A stretch of DNA of 64,000 nucleotides from Parabacteroides sp. An277 (GTDB lineage: Bacteria > Bacteroidota > Bacteroidia > Bacteroidales > Tannerellaceae), in NCBI RefSeq assembly GCF_002159645.1, contig NZ_NFJB01000020.1:1-64000 (forward strand). Reading direction: 5' to 3'. The notes under the pieces are model-generated. The model was given only the letters and a program-made list of their open reading frames with translations. It ran no database searches and was not told the origin of the DNA. Positions 1 to 8,472 of this stretch are shown here, piece after piece. A program made the translations under genes and the position numbers. The first letter of the stretch is position 1. Every line of letters begins with the position of its first letter.

Positions 1-44
1 GGGAGTACAATACCGGCAAGTATGTTCAAATAATCGTTTTCCAT
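1..44 (-). CDS. possible 5' end of a gene running off the left edge
   Basis: An ATG at 42-44 on the minus strand opens a frame that stays open to the window edge and reads MENDYLNILAGIVLP. Just upstream (49-55) is TATTTTG, one base short of the Bacteroidetes -7 box TAnnTTTG. Fourteen codons are too few to identify a product. The stretch from 45 to 163 shows nothing else recognisable. Confidence 0.25.
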   Translation of the reverse strand, partial: MENDYLNILAGIVL

Positions 45-163
45 ACTGCAAAATAAAGGTTTGTTCTTCAAACTAACAAATTTATCCCCATTAAATTTCT
101 ACTGAGCCCCCAATGCGTGCATTCGTATCTGGCTCTCGCCATTCTGTGAAATCAAAATACACA

Positions 164-230
164 CAAAGAATCACAAAAAAACACTGATGTTCATCTTATA
201 GACTACTTATCAGTGCTTTGTGATTCTTTG
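164..230 (-). terminator. hairpin downstream of tmRNA, probable terminator
   Basis: CAAAGAATCACA (164-175) pairs with TGTGATTCTTTG (219-230), and CACTGAT (182-188) pairs with ATCAGTG (209-215). Read leftward, the inner stem is followed by a run of T. The hairpin starts about 20 nt past the tmRNA 3' end, so a role in ending the pre-tmRNA is inferred. Confidence 0.5.
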
Positions 231-251
231 AGATCCTTTTAGAATCCTTTC

Positions 252-651
252 GGTGGAGCTGGAGAGATTCGAACTCTCGTCCAAACGAGGAACTAATCTG
301 CTTTCTACATGTTTATCTTCGCCTTCGATTGTCGGGAACAAGCAAGACCGAAGCCACCCACTTGAACCGTATCCTCTAAAACTTCGCCTAACGCCCGAGG
401 CGTGCTTTAGGCTATCTCCGATATTGCTGCACCACCTATTCGGAACGCTTCGGAGCCACAGCATCCGGGTGATGTCTCGTCCCCGCAACTTTTGCAGGGA
501 TTAAGCTCTAATCTACTATGCTTCGATTAAGCAGCGAGAGCGTAGTTGTTTTCGCCAGTTAATTGTTCGCCGTCTGAGATTAAAGTGCAAGCCGACCACG
601 CACTACATGCTTACAAACCACTTCTACCCGCTGTCAAAACCGGTCAGCCCC
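252..651 (-). ncRNA. ssrA: tmRNA (transfer-messenger RNA)
   Basis: This is the trans-translation RNA that rescues stalled ribosomes and tags the incomplete protein for proteolysis. Read leftward, the RNA begins GGGGCTGACC at 651 and ends with CAGCTCCACC near 252. These ends form the alanine-type acceptor stem, and the T-arm reads GGTTCGAATCTC-like near 265-285. The terminal CCA is only partly encoded (CC then G). The resume frame at 556-527 encodes GENNYALAA followed by TAA, which, with the alanine carried by tmRNA, gives the tag A-GENNYALAA. From memory this tag is of the Porphyromonas/Parabacteroides type and differs by a residue from the Bacteroides tags. The roughly 400-nt length and pseudoknot-rich body are normal. 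The box at 671-678 lies 20 nt upstream of the mature 5' end, so a precursor trimmed at the 5' end is likely. Confidence 0.97.
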
Positions 652-670
652 GTGGTTTCCTTTTGCGCGG

Positions 671-702
671 CAAAGTTACATATTCTTTTGCAAGATATCA
701 AT
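671..702 (-). promoter_or_regulatory. ssrA promoter
   Basis: On the minus strand TAACTTTG (678-671) matches the Bacteroidetes -7 consensus TAnnTTTG. ATTG (702-699), 20 nt further upstream, fits the -33 element TTTG loosely. Initiation would fall near 664, leaving a short 5' leader on the precursor. Confidence 0.55.
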
Positions 703-704
703 AG

Positions 705-728
705 AAAAGGCAGACAAAATTGCCTGCC
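705..728 (-). terminator. terminator of the susCD operon
   Basis: GGCAG (709-713) pairs with CTGCC (724-728). Read leftward the stem is followed by TTTTCTATT. It lies about 65 nt past the stop of the last operon gene and just upstream of the ssrA promoter. Confidence 0.45.
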
Positions 729-791
729 CCTTCCTCTTTTTATTATTCATGCCATTTACAACGCGTTTCAATTTGTATTGCTATTTAACAA

Positions 792-1202
792 TCAATAATG
801 ACTCCCATCGGATCCAACAATACCTATAGTGATGCGCCAACCATCATTCTCAGAAAGTCTAGACTGGCAATCGATAGAATAACTTCTTGATCCAGAAAAT
901 TCACCTATGGCTGAATCTTGGAATTCATCAAGTATAACGTTGTCTTCTTTTATTGTCACAATGTATACAATATGTGGCAATGAGAGGGAACCGCTATATA
1001 CCCAGTTTACTTTAAAGTTGACTCGATCAATGTAACCATCATTATTCATATCAACCGTTTCTTTATTAGAAATAGTATATTTGACATAATTGTCTGAATT
1101 CAGCGTAACAGAAGTGCAATCAGTGGTTTCACTCTCAACATCACGTGCAAATAAATTACCCGCGAATAACATTGCTATTGATAATAATATCCACTTTTTC
1201 AT
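792..1202 (-). CDS. small secreted protein of unknown function, third gene of the susCD operon
   Basis: This 136-residue protein begins with a clear Sec signal peptide (residues 1-19, ending NLFA). I do not recognise its family. The mature part has a DMNNDGYID stretch that matches the DxNxDGxxD calcium loop of EF-hand/dockerin type, and two cysteines that could form a disulfide after export. The remainder looks like a small beta sandwich with alternating hydrophobic strands. It starts 55 nt after the susD stop on the same strand and is followed by a hairpin terminator, so it is probably cotranscribed with the outer-membrane uptake pair. A role as an accessory surface or periplasmic binding protein is inference from position only. 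Base composition is AT-richer than most of the window, as is part of susD. Confidence 0.75.
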   Translation of the reverse strand: MKKWILLSIAMLFAGNLFARDVESETTDCTSVTLNSDNYVKYTISNKETVDMNNDGYIDRVNFKVNWVYSGSLSLPHIVYIVTIKEDNVILDEFQDSAIGEFSGSRSYSIDCQSRLSENDGWRITIGIVGSDGSHY

Positions 1203-1256
1203 ATCCTATTTTGTTATTTGTGAGGGGTACACTTTGAATGCACCCCCTCTATTTAC

Positions 1257-3029
1257 TTATAATGCATCTCCATTCGTATTCACCGCAGTTTCCGTTCTGC
1301 CAGACCACCATACAGGAGTTGTATGATTGTTCTTATAGGCAACTTCAGCAAAGTTTTCGGGGTTCATCGTAGCCTCATCATCTGGATATGGGAAACGATC
1401 CATGAATACGACATTTGGCATAGGTGTCATTGGTAATCTACCAAAGTCTTTATACAAACGACGTGCTTCATTATAAATCTCATAAGGATTCATAATATTC
1501 ATATCAACCATCTTTTGGTTGAAGATATACTGTATTTTATCCAATGTACTCAATGAGTTGAACTGTTCGGCTGCGTAATCACAATAATCGGACAAATGCG
1601 TTTCGTCTAAAGCCGGTGCCGTTGCGCTTTCTTTCAAATATTGTAACGGAGGAGTCGTTGAATTGCTATATCCATTCGTCATATTCGTTTCATAATAGAA
1701 ACGCGTGGAAATGTCAATCGCCTGCTTGATATGTTCAGCAGGGTCAATATCACTAAACTCCCCTGGCCAACGAACGGCCGCTTCTGCTAACAACAAATGT
1801 ACTTCCGTAGCATGAATTACCGGGAATTTCATATCAAAATTGAAGTACGTCTTACGGTTATACTGAGTCACCAAACGTGTTTCAGCCCATGAAGATGTTT
1901 CTGCATCCAAGTAATTGAACATATCATAGATTTCCTGATCCGTATAATAATCATGCAAACGTACGGTATCTGCCATGTGGACGGGCAAACCAATGTAACG
2001 GTTGTGTACGTCCGGCTGGAACATGGCATACAAGCGTGGGTCGAAATCATGACGGTCCGGAGAAATTCCATTTTCGTCTCCCGGTTGGTATTCGTAATTC
2101 AAGATATCACGGATGATAGTTTCCGGTGCAATACAATCGTTTCCACGTTCTTCGATGCCACGGAAGAATGTAACTTCGAATGCATGTGTCTTATCTTGCT
2201 CTTCGAAGCCTACATTCTGGTCATATGTCAATATCAAACGTCCATCATTTATTATTTCACGAATTGTAGAAATTGCTTCGTCCGGTTTTACATGGCAAAG
2301 ACGCATAGCCATACGCAAACGGAGCGAATTGGCAAACCGAATCCATTGGTCAATACTTCCATTACATAACACGTCAGCTGCATTAAATTGAATTTGGTCG
2401 ACATCTGATGCAAATGTGAAATTACTCAAGCCATCTACAGCCTCTTTCAGTTTGGCCATGATATCCGCATAGATTTCTTCTTGCGTATCATATCCTACAT
2501 AAAACTCACCAGAGAAAGCACTACCTGTATCAAAATAAGGAATATCATCGTACATATCAGTAGAACGTTGGAATGCATAACCACGCACGATATTGCTACA
2601 ATATACATACACGGCTTTCTCGGCCTTCTCCTCATCCGTCATCTCATTGTAAAGCAATTGCATGGCATAGTAATTTTTACTATACTCTACATTTGTCTTA
2701 TTAAAGATAAGCGGATAGAATGTCGTCCCAGACCATCCTGTCCAAGGTTGGAAAATCGTACTATTCTGACTGGCATCCAAGAGATCCGGCCTCATGGAAA
2801 CACCCAACATACGAGTAAAATTTACCATATAGTGATAAACAGGTCCGTATTCATAACGGAACAAATGCGTTTGCGTCAGTAATCCAGCAAAAAGTAACTC
2901 GTATTGAGGTGTCGTCACTTGATCCGGATCGTAAAATTCCTCTCGCAAATTGTCGGCACACGAGGTAATAGAACCTGTGGTCATAGCACCTATCAACAGG
3001 GCTGCTATATATTTTGTTATTTTTTTCAT
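1257..3029 (-). CDS. SusD/RagB-family outer-membrane lipoprotein
   Basis: This 590-residue protein is the surface lipoprotein that caps a SusC porin and captures the substrate, usually an oligosaccharide or peptide. A lipoprotein signal ends at SITSC, placing the lipidated cysteine at residue 24. The mature start (ADNLREEFYDPDQ) and the later pattern, including RSTDMYDDIPYFDTG, SLRLRMAMRLCHV and a C-terminal NPYEIYNEARRLYKDFGR, resemble the SusD-like_2 branch (PF12771-type) more than classical SusD; this is from memory. The ATG lies 17 nt after the susC stop, the usual susC-susD arrangement. No sigma/anti-sigma pair, hybrid two-component regulator or glycosidase lies directly beside the pair, so the substrate cannot be named. 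Confidence 0.93.
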   Translation of the reverse strand: MKKITKYIAALLIGAMTTGSITSCADNLREEFYDPDQVTTPQYELLFAGLLTQTHLFRYEYGPVYHYMVNFTRMLGVSMRPDLLDASQNSTIFQPWTGWSGTTFYPLIFNKTNVEYSKNYYAMQLLYNEMTDEEKAEKAVYVYCSNIVRGYAFQRSTDMYDDIPYFDTGSAFSGEFYVGYDTQEEIYADIMAKLKEAVDGLSNFTFASDVDQIQFNAADVLCNGSIDQWIRFANSLRLRMAMRLCHVKPDEAISTIREIINDGRLILTYDQNVGFEEQDKTHAFEVTFFRGIEERGNDCIAPETIIRDILNYEYQPGDENGISPDRHDFDPRLYAMFQPDVHNRYIGLPVHMADTVRLHDYYTDQEIYDMFNYLDAETSSWAETRLVTQYNRKTYFNFDMKFPVIHATEVHLLLAEAAVRWPGEFSDIDPAEHIKQAIDISTRFYYETNMTNGYSNSTTPPLQYLKESATAPALDETHLSDYCDYAAEQFNSLSTLDKIQYIFNQKMVDMNIMNPYEIYNEARRLYKDFGRLPMTPMPNVVFMDRFPYPDDEATMNPENFAEVAYKNNHTTPVWWSGRTETAVNTNGDAL

Positions 3030-3046
3030 TTTAAAATCGGATTAAA

Positions 3047-6000
3047 TTAGAATGATACATTAAGACCGATACCGAAACTCCGAATACCCGGCGTAATCGT
3101 CTGTTCTGTAAATGAGTTTGTACCCAAAGTAGATTCCGGAGTCACATTCGGAATATCTTTGTAGATATAGCACAAATTGTTGGCAAATAAATTAATACGA
3201 GCATATTGAACTTTGAACTTATTAATGAAGCTCTTCGGCAAATTATAGCTCAAAGAGAGCGAACGCAAACTAATGTAGTCGCTCTTGTAGATTTGGTCTT
3301 CACACAAATCGCTACCGCTTTGCCAATACAAGTTCTGATAATATTGTTCAGCTGTAATCAACATTGTATTTTTTTCGCCTGTTTCCGTCACACCTTCCGT
3401 AATCACACCATCATGTAAAATGAATGGATAATAAGAATCTGCCGGAACTGCTGCATCATGGCTGTCCAATAATATTCTTTCACCATCATTGTTCATGTAA
3501 TAGGGCAGACCTCCATGCGCCTCGTCACGGTATTTTAATGATTCTACGCCCGAACCATTACCCAACAAATACATATTAGTTTGTGAAACCATTGTAGCAC
3601 CAAACTGGAAATCGAATACGGCACTCAACGTAAAGTCTTTATATCGTAAACTTGTTGTAAGACCTCCGATGATATCCGGTGTCACTTTACCTACTTTTTT
3701 ATACTGTGTCTGGTCAAATTCCCATACGCCTGTACCTTGATTGACTATACGGTTACCTTGGTCATCTGTCCGATAAGGACGTACCCAAACTTCACCATAT
3801 TCACCGCCAACCGGTGCCATAATCGTAGCACCTGTTCCTCCCCACAACGATACGCGGTCAAGTCCTCTGGATAATTCATTAATTTTGGTCGAATAGTTCG
3901 ACAAGTTGAAACCTAATTCCCATTTCCAGTCTTTATTTTCGTATGGGACAGTATTCACAGAAAGTTCAACACCATTCTGTTCGATATCGCCCGCATTAAT
4001 ATTAGCACTGCTAACACCAGAAGAAACGGGCACATCCAAAGATATAATTTGATTGTAGGTATTATTATGGAAATAAGAGAAATCTACACTAATACGATTT
4101 CCCGGTAAGAAAGATGCTTCCAAACCAATTTCGTATTCACGCTTACGCTCCGGTTCCAAATTAGGTTCTGGAAATCCAATACCTGTAAAGTTTGCCGGTG
4201 GGAGCGTAGAACCGATATTCATAGTAGGAGCACCGCCATACGAATCTACAGAGAAATCTACTGTACCGAAATATCGAGGACCTGGACGGCCTACGTCTGC
4301 CCACGAACCACGCAACTTACCGAAAGTCATGAACGGAATATCAAATGTCTCTGTGAAAATCCACGATGCACTGACACCCGGATAGAAGTAATGGTTATTT
4401 TCCGGAGGCAAGATAGACGACCAGTCGTTACGAGCCTGAAATTCTACATAAAGTTGGTCTGCATAAGCAATCTGAGCTGAACCAAAGACGCTCAACAAAA
4501 GGTCTTTTCCACGACTACGTTCTCCACGTGGACCAAAATCCTCTGTCGTATTGTTCAACGAGAACCAGTTTTCCATAGCAAATGTCTGCATCACGTATTG
4601 ATTTTGGTCTTCCATCGTATTACGTTTTACCGCACCACCGACCATTACACTCAAATCCCACACGTCATTGAACGTTTGGTTATAATTGAACGTTGTTTGT
4701 CCGTATAATGTCATGTTTCGGATACTTTGGATACCGTAATATCCTTGTTGACTTTCCTGCGACAATGGCTCTTGTACGCGTTGTTTTACTTCGTGGTCTA
4801 CAATCGTCCAGTCAATACCACCTAACGAGTTCCATGAAAATTTATCATTGAAAGTCACATCTAAATTAGCAGATTGTATTAAGTGGTTTCGAGTATATTC
4901 ATTTTCGTCCATTAACTGAGACCAATAATAATCTCCCAAATATTGCGTTGCACGGTAACGAGAAGACATCGAATGGTCTAAAGCAAATCGGTTATATCCA
5001 TCCTCTGTTACCAATTCATCTCGAATCACATTCACATCTAATTCACGCGGAATACCATACGTTACCATATCGCCTATTTGATAAGGAGCATTATGGTCTT
5101 TCGTATTGGTGTATTGTGTATTGACTTTCACCTTTACATAATCGTTCGCTTTAAAATCTCCGGCAAAGTTGAAAGAATGCGAATCATTGTCTGCACCCAC
5201 TGAAGTAGCCGCATAATCACGATAATTATATGACAGACGGAAACTTCCTAAATCACCACTATTACTCAATGCGAAGTTTACATTGGATTGATGTCCTGTA
5301 CGGAACAAGTCTGTCAGGTTGTTGGGTTTTGCTGAATAAGAACGATACGTATCATCAAACCACAACAACTGGCGTCCATCCAAACGTGGACCGAAGTTAG
5401 CTGATGCTCCGCGCCACAACGATTCTACCATTTGACCCGTCTGCGGATCCTGCATCATATAGAAACCATCTGCCGAAATATTCGACACGCGCGCTGTACC
5501 AGCACTAGAACCTGAACCATATTCATTTTGATATTCTGGATAGTATGCCGACATGTTCCATTGATAGTTCACACCAAAATCGATGCCTAATCCTTTCCTT
5601 GAACCTGTTTTTGTGGTAATCAACATAACACCGTTGGCACCTTCTGAACCGTAAAGCACGGCAGCTTTCGCACCTTTCAAAATTTCAATAGAAGCGATAT
5701 CTTCCGGGTTAATATCGTTGATACCCGTACCATGGTCACCCCCGTCGCGGCTGTTTGTTGAGATTCCTGTGTTTTCATCGTGGATAGGAATACCATCAAC
5801 CACAATCAACGGACGAGTAGAAGCATCTGCATTCAAAGTAGCCGCATTACGTACCTTGATGTTCATACCTCCCGAAGGACCACCGGCAGTTGTTTGTAAT
5901 TGCAGACCGGAAGTTTTGCCATAAAGGGCTTGCATAGCGTTCATTGGAGTACCGGCTTCCGTCAATTCATCTCCTTTTACGCTACTGACGGAATAACCCA

Positions 6001-6406
6001 ACGCTTTCTTTTCGCGTTTGATACCCAACGCCGTCACCACCACTTCCTCCAGCTGTTCCGAATCTTCGGCCATGCTGACATTGATCGTGGCTTGCCCCGT
6101 ATAGGGGATTTCCTGCGTCTTGTATCCCACATAGGAGATTTCAATGACGTCGCCGTTCTTAACTCCCTCGAGGGTGAACTTACCGTCCATGTCGGTAATA
6201 TTTCCATTGGTGGTACCTTTAATAATGACGGACGCTCCGATGACCGGACCATAGGCATCCGTTACCGTACCTGTCACTTTCCCGTCCTGCTGTGCATGGA
6301 GGGCGCTCGGGTTTGCTGGGGCTATTTCCGCATACATGTTGCCTGTCAGGCTTAACGCGGTAGCCACCAAAAGCAAACAAACAGAATTACTTTTTTTGCT
6401 TGGCAT
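3047..6406 (-). CDS. SusC/RagA-family TonB-dependent outer-membrane transporter
   Basis: This 1119-residue protein is the TonB-driven outer-membrane channel that pairs with the SusD lipoprotein encoded next. A signal peptide covers residues 1 to about 26. It is followed by a carboxypeptidase-regulatory-like beta domain (about 43-115, with GKVTGTVTDAYGPVIGASV), then the family signature EEVVVTALGIKREKKALGYS (120-139). The plug domain contains PLIVVDGIPI and ILKGAKAAVLYGSEGANGVM. The rest is a 22-strand-type barrel ending in an aromatic-rich strand (FGIGLNVSF). Length is typical and no frameshift is visible. No extra N-terminal STN domain is present, so direct control through an anti-sigma factor is not indicated. 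The leader between promoter and ATG contains a strong hairpin (6522-6546). Confidence 0.96.
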   Translation of the reverse strand: MPSKKSNSVCLLLVATALSLTGNMYAEIAPANPSALHAQQDGKVTGTVTDAYGPVIGASVIIKGTTNGNITDMDGKFTLEGVKNGDVIEISYVGYKTQEIPYTGQATINVSMAEDSEQLEEVVVTALGIKREKKALGYSVSSVKGDELTEAGTPMNAMQALYGKTSGLQLQTTAGGPSGGMNIKVRNAATLNADASTRPLIVVDGIPIHDENTGISTNSRDGGDHGTGINDINPEDIASIEILKGAKAAVLYGSEGANGVMLITTKTGSRKGLGIDFGVNYQWNMSAYYPEYQNEYGSGSSAGTARVSNISADGFYMMQDPQTGQMVESLWRGASANFGPRLDGRQLLWFDDTYRSYSAKPNNLTDLFRTGHQSNVNFALSNSGDLGSFRLSYNYRDYAATSVGADNDSHSFNFAGDFKANDYVKVKVNTQYTNTKDHNAPYQIGDMVTYGIPRELDVNVIRDELVTEDGYNRFALDHSMSSRYRATQYLGDYYWSQLMDENEYTRNHLIQSANLDVTFNDKFSWNSLGGIDWTIVDHEVKQRVQEPLSQESQQGYYGIQSIRNMTLYGQTTFNYNQTFNDVWDLSVMVGGAVKRNTMEDQNQYVMQTFAMENWFSLNNTTEDFGPRGERSRGKDLLLSVFGSAQIAYADQLYVEFQARNDWSSILPPENNHYFYPGVSASWIFTETFDIPFMTFGKLRGSWADVGRPGPRYFGTVDFSVDSYGGAPTMNIGSTLPPANFTGIGFPEPNLEPERKREYEIGLEASFLPGNRISVDFSYFHNNTYNQIISLDVPVSSGVSSANINAGDIEQNGVELSVNTVPYENKDWKWELGFNLSNYSTKINELSRGLDRVSLWGGTGATIMAPVGGEYGEVWVRPYRTDDQGNRIVNQGTGVWEFDQTQYKKVGKVTPDIIGGLTTSLRYKDFTLSAVFDFQFGATMVSQTNMYLLGNGSGVESLKYRDEAHGGLPYYMNNDGERILLDSHDAAVPADSYYPFILHDGVITEGVTETGEKNTMLITAEQYYQNLYWQSGSDLCEDQIYKSDYISLRSLSLSYNLPKSFINKFKVQYARINLFANNLCYIYKDIPNVTPESTLGTNSFTEQTITPGIRSFGIGLNVSF

Positions 6407-6521
6407 AAATGTTCAGTTTATGTTATTATAAAATGTGTTTTCTTCTTTTTAGCTTTCCATGGAACAGGTGCCAGCTCCTCGCTATACAAGTGTTTTTCTG
6501 GAAAATACCCTTCTGCCTTTT

Positions 6522-6546
6522 GACGTAGTCTTAGCAAGACTACGTC
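6522..6546 (-). promoter_or_regulatory. 11-bp perfect hairpin in the susC leader
   Basis: GACGTAGTCTT (6522-6532) and AAGACTACGTC (6536-6546) form a perfect 11-bp stem with a 3-nt loop. The hairpin lies about 115 nt upstream of the susC ATG, downstream of the predicted promoter, so it would be part of the mRNA leader. The 17-nt core recurs in reverse orientation at 6727-6743. Its function is unknown. Confidence 0.5.
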
Positions 6547-6577
6547 GTCTTTACGCATCTTTAGCAAAAGAACGCTG

Positions 6578-6585
6578 CAAAATTA
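6578..6585 (-). promoter_or_regulatory. predicted -7 box for susC operon
   Basis: On the minus strand this reads TAATTTTG, matching TAnnTTTG. It would give a leader of about 165 nt before susC. No clear -33 TTTG is seen 19-21 nt upstream. Confidence 0.5.
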
Positions 6586-6776
6586 ATAAGTCTTTATCGA
6601 AAATGCAATATACATTAACCTAAAAAATATGCCGTAAGTGCATTTTTTGCTTCGAGCCTTTTTAAATTAAGCCTTCTTGCGCTTTGGAAAAGGTGGAAAA
6701 ACGTACTTGGTCGGAGAAAGATATCGTAGTCTTGCTAAGACTATTCAAAAAATGCTTTTGTTGATTTGCCAAAATA

Positions 6777-7040
6777 GTGGGAAAGTATTTCCTACATATA
6801 GGGAGCTGAATCGAAATCGTGGGAAAGCATATCCTGCATGTAGGAAGAGGAATCAAAATAGTAGGAAAACATTTTCCACGCATAGGGAGAGGAATCGAAA
6901 TCGTGGGAAAGTATTTCCTACATGCAGGAAGATGAATCGAAATCGTGGGAAAATATTTCCTGCGCATAGGGAGAGGAATTAAAATCGTGGGAAAGTATTT
7001 CCTGCGCATAGGAAATGGAATCAAAATAGTGGGAAAGCTT
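6777..7040. repeat. 42-bp tandem array, six units and a partial seventh
   Basis: Units begin GTGGGAAA (one has GTAGGAAA) at 6777, 6819, 6861, 6903, 6945, 6987 and 7029, exactly 42 bp apart. Each unit carries a GGAAAnnnTTTCC-like dyad and a CCTnCATGnAGG-like near-palindrome, then a GAATCGAAATC-type spacer. The array fills the gap between the amylase 3' end and the susC promoter region. Because 42 is a multiple of three, both strands stay open across it, but I do not consider these frames genes. Confidence 0.9.
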
Positions 7041-7074
7041 GTGGAAAAGTGAAAATAGCGTGCTGAAAGAGTTT

Positions 7075-8472
7075 TCAAACTTGCCGGGAGATTTGCAAAA
7101 CATAGGCATGTTCCGCTTCGACTATGCCGGAGAGTTTCCCGCGGGAGACCAGGAAAGGGGTGCCATGCACGGCGTCGGTATAATGCCCGTCGAGGAGTGA
7201 AGTCGGGAGAGAAATGGGGTGGCGTTCGCCCAAATTGACCAACGCTACGCCCCGTGAACCGCGTGCCACCTCCGCCACACTTCCATCGGGAGAGAAAAAG
7301 AGCGATTCGCGCTCGCCACGCATCGCTTGGCGGAAACGATTGGCGGCCACGACCTCCGGATGGAAGAAATTATCGTTCCCGCGCTCCCCTATCCGATTGT
7401 TCCCCCACCGATTGCCGGGTGCCGACCCCGCCGGACGGTTGAAGAAAAGCGGGACACCCGAAGCTCGTGCCGCAAGGAACGTCCATCCGCACCGGATTTG
7501 GGCATCGGTCAGATGGGCAGACTCGCCCTCATTACAATAGGTATCGTGGCTCTCGACCCAAGTAACCAATTGTTTGGGATTTGCCTTATGATGCCACGAC
7601 TTAAGGTCTTCGCACCGGAAATCTTTCGCCTCCAACACATGCCGCAAGCAACCACCGTAGGTGCTGGCCGTCACGCCGATATATTGGGCATACTCCCGTT
7701 CTTTCGTGTTCTTGTCTTGCAAAACTTCGCCATAAATAAACAATTCCTGCTTCTTGGCCAACGAGAGTCCGTAGACCGATTCGCGCCCGGTCATGACAGG
7801 CCAGAAATTGTTCCGCCTTGCTTTGGCATCTTTCGGGTCGGACGGGAGGCCGATGTGTTTCGCCGTGTCGTACCGGAAACCACCGGCTCCAAGGGCAATC
7901 AGTTCGTTGATATAAGTAAGGAAATAATGCTGGAAGAGAGGATTTTCGGTATTTACGTCGGGCAGACCGCCCACGGCGCCCGTGGTACATTGATAACGGT
8001 CGTTATAATCTTCAATGAGGTTCAATCCGTTGGCATGATAGAGCTTGTCATCGCCTCCGACCGCATCGATAAAGACGCGCGAAACGGCCGTCCGCTCGAA
8101 AGCCGTATGGTTGGGCAATACGTCGACCAATACCCTGATGCCATATCGCGCTGCCTCCTTCGCCATGCGGGCAAAGGCTTGCTTCGTACCCATTTGGTAA
8201 TTCCCAATCGTCCAGTCTGTGGGTTGATAATGATAATACCATTTTCCCTTTCCGTAGATATCCATCCCCCCCGATTCGCCCACGAAACAACGATTAGCAG
8301 GAGATGTTTGCACCATCGTAAATCCCGCCTCGGCAATCTCCGGCAAATGCTTGCGGATGGTATCGAACGACCAGCAAAAGGCGTGCAAAATCGTCCCATC
8401 TTGTCCTTCACGCGGCAAGGTGACGGGTTTCCAGAAAGGGAAAAGTGAACTGAACCAAGACATCATCCTCAA
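7075..8472 (-). CDS. GH13-family alpha-amylase, no signal peptide
   Basis: This 465-residue enzyme should hydrolyse alpha-1,4-glucosidic bonds of starch or maltodextrins. The conserved GH13 regions are visible: VDVLPNH (116-122), GGFRYDTAKH with the nucleophile D202, FIYGEV with the acid/base E249, and WVESHD with the third catalytic residue D310. There is no signal peptide or lipobox, so a cytoplasmic location is expected, although the hydrophobic N-terminus (MSWFSSLFPFW) is unusual. The start overlaps the stop of the upstream lipoprotein gene by 4 nt (ATGA type), indicating translational coupling. It is the last gene of a five-gene run. Neither a SusD-like nor a carbohydrate-binding protein is next to it, so it may act on stored or imported glucan. 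The exact subfamily cannot be set by eye. Confidence 0.93.
   Translation of the reverse strand: MRMMSWFSSLFPFWKPVTLPREGQDGTILHAFCWSFDTIRKHLPEIAEAGFTMVQTSPANRCFVGESGGMDIYGKGKWYYHYQPTDWTIGNYQMGTKQAFARMAKEAARYGIRVLVDVLPNHTAFERTAVSRVFIDAVGGDDKLYHANGLNLIEDYNDRYQCTTGAVGGLPDVNTENPLFQHYFLTYINELIALGAGGFRYDTAKHIGLPSDPKDAKARRNNFWPVMTGRESVYGLSLAKKQELFIYGEVLQDKNTKEREYAQYIGVTASTYGGCLRHVLEAKDFRCEDLKSWHHKANPKQLVTWVESHDTYCNEGESAHLTDAQIRCGWTFLAARASGVPLFFNRPAGSAPGNRWGNNRIGERGNDNFFHPEVVAANRFRQAMRGERESLFFSPDGSVAEVARGSRGVALVNLGERHPISLPTSLLDGHYTDAVHGTPFLVSRGKLSGIVEAEHAYVLQISRQV

Noticed and set aside
252-290. A tRNA gene from the GGTTCGAATC T-arm
   Set aside because: It belongs to the tRNA-like end of tmRNA, since the tag frame and the matching 5' end are 250-400 nt away.
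6662-7109. Open frames of 63 to 138 codons on both strands across the 42-bp array
   Set aside because: They exist because the 42-bp period is a multiple of three and the unit has no stop. The peptides are tandem copies with no start context or promoter.
7327-8448. 373-codon antisense frame over the amylase gene
   Set aside because: The opposite strand carries all GH13 motifs. The antisense frame has no recognisable domain.
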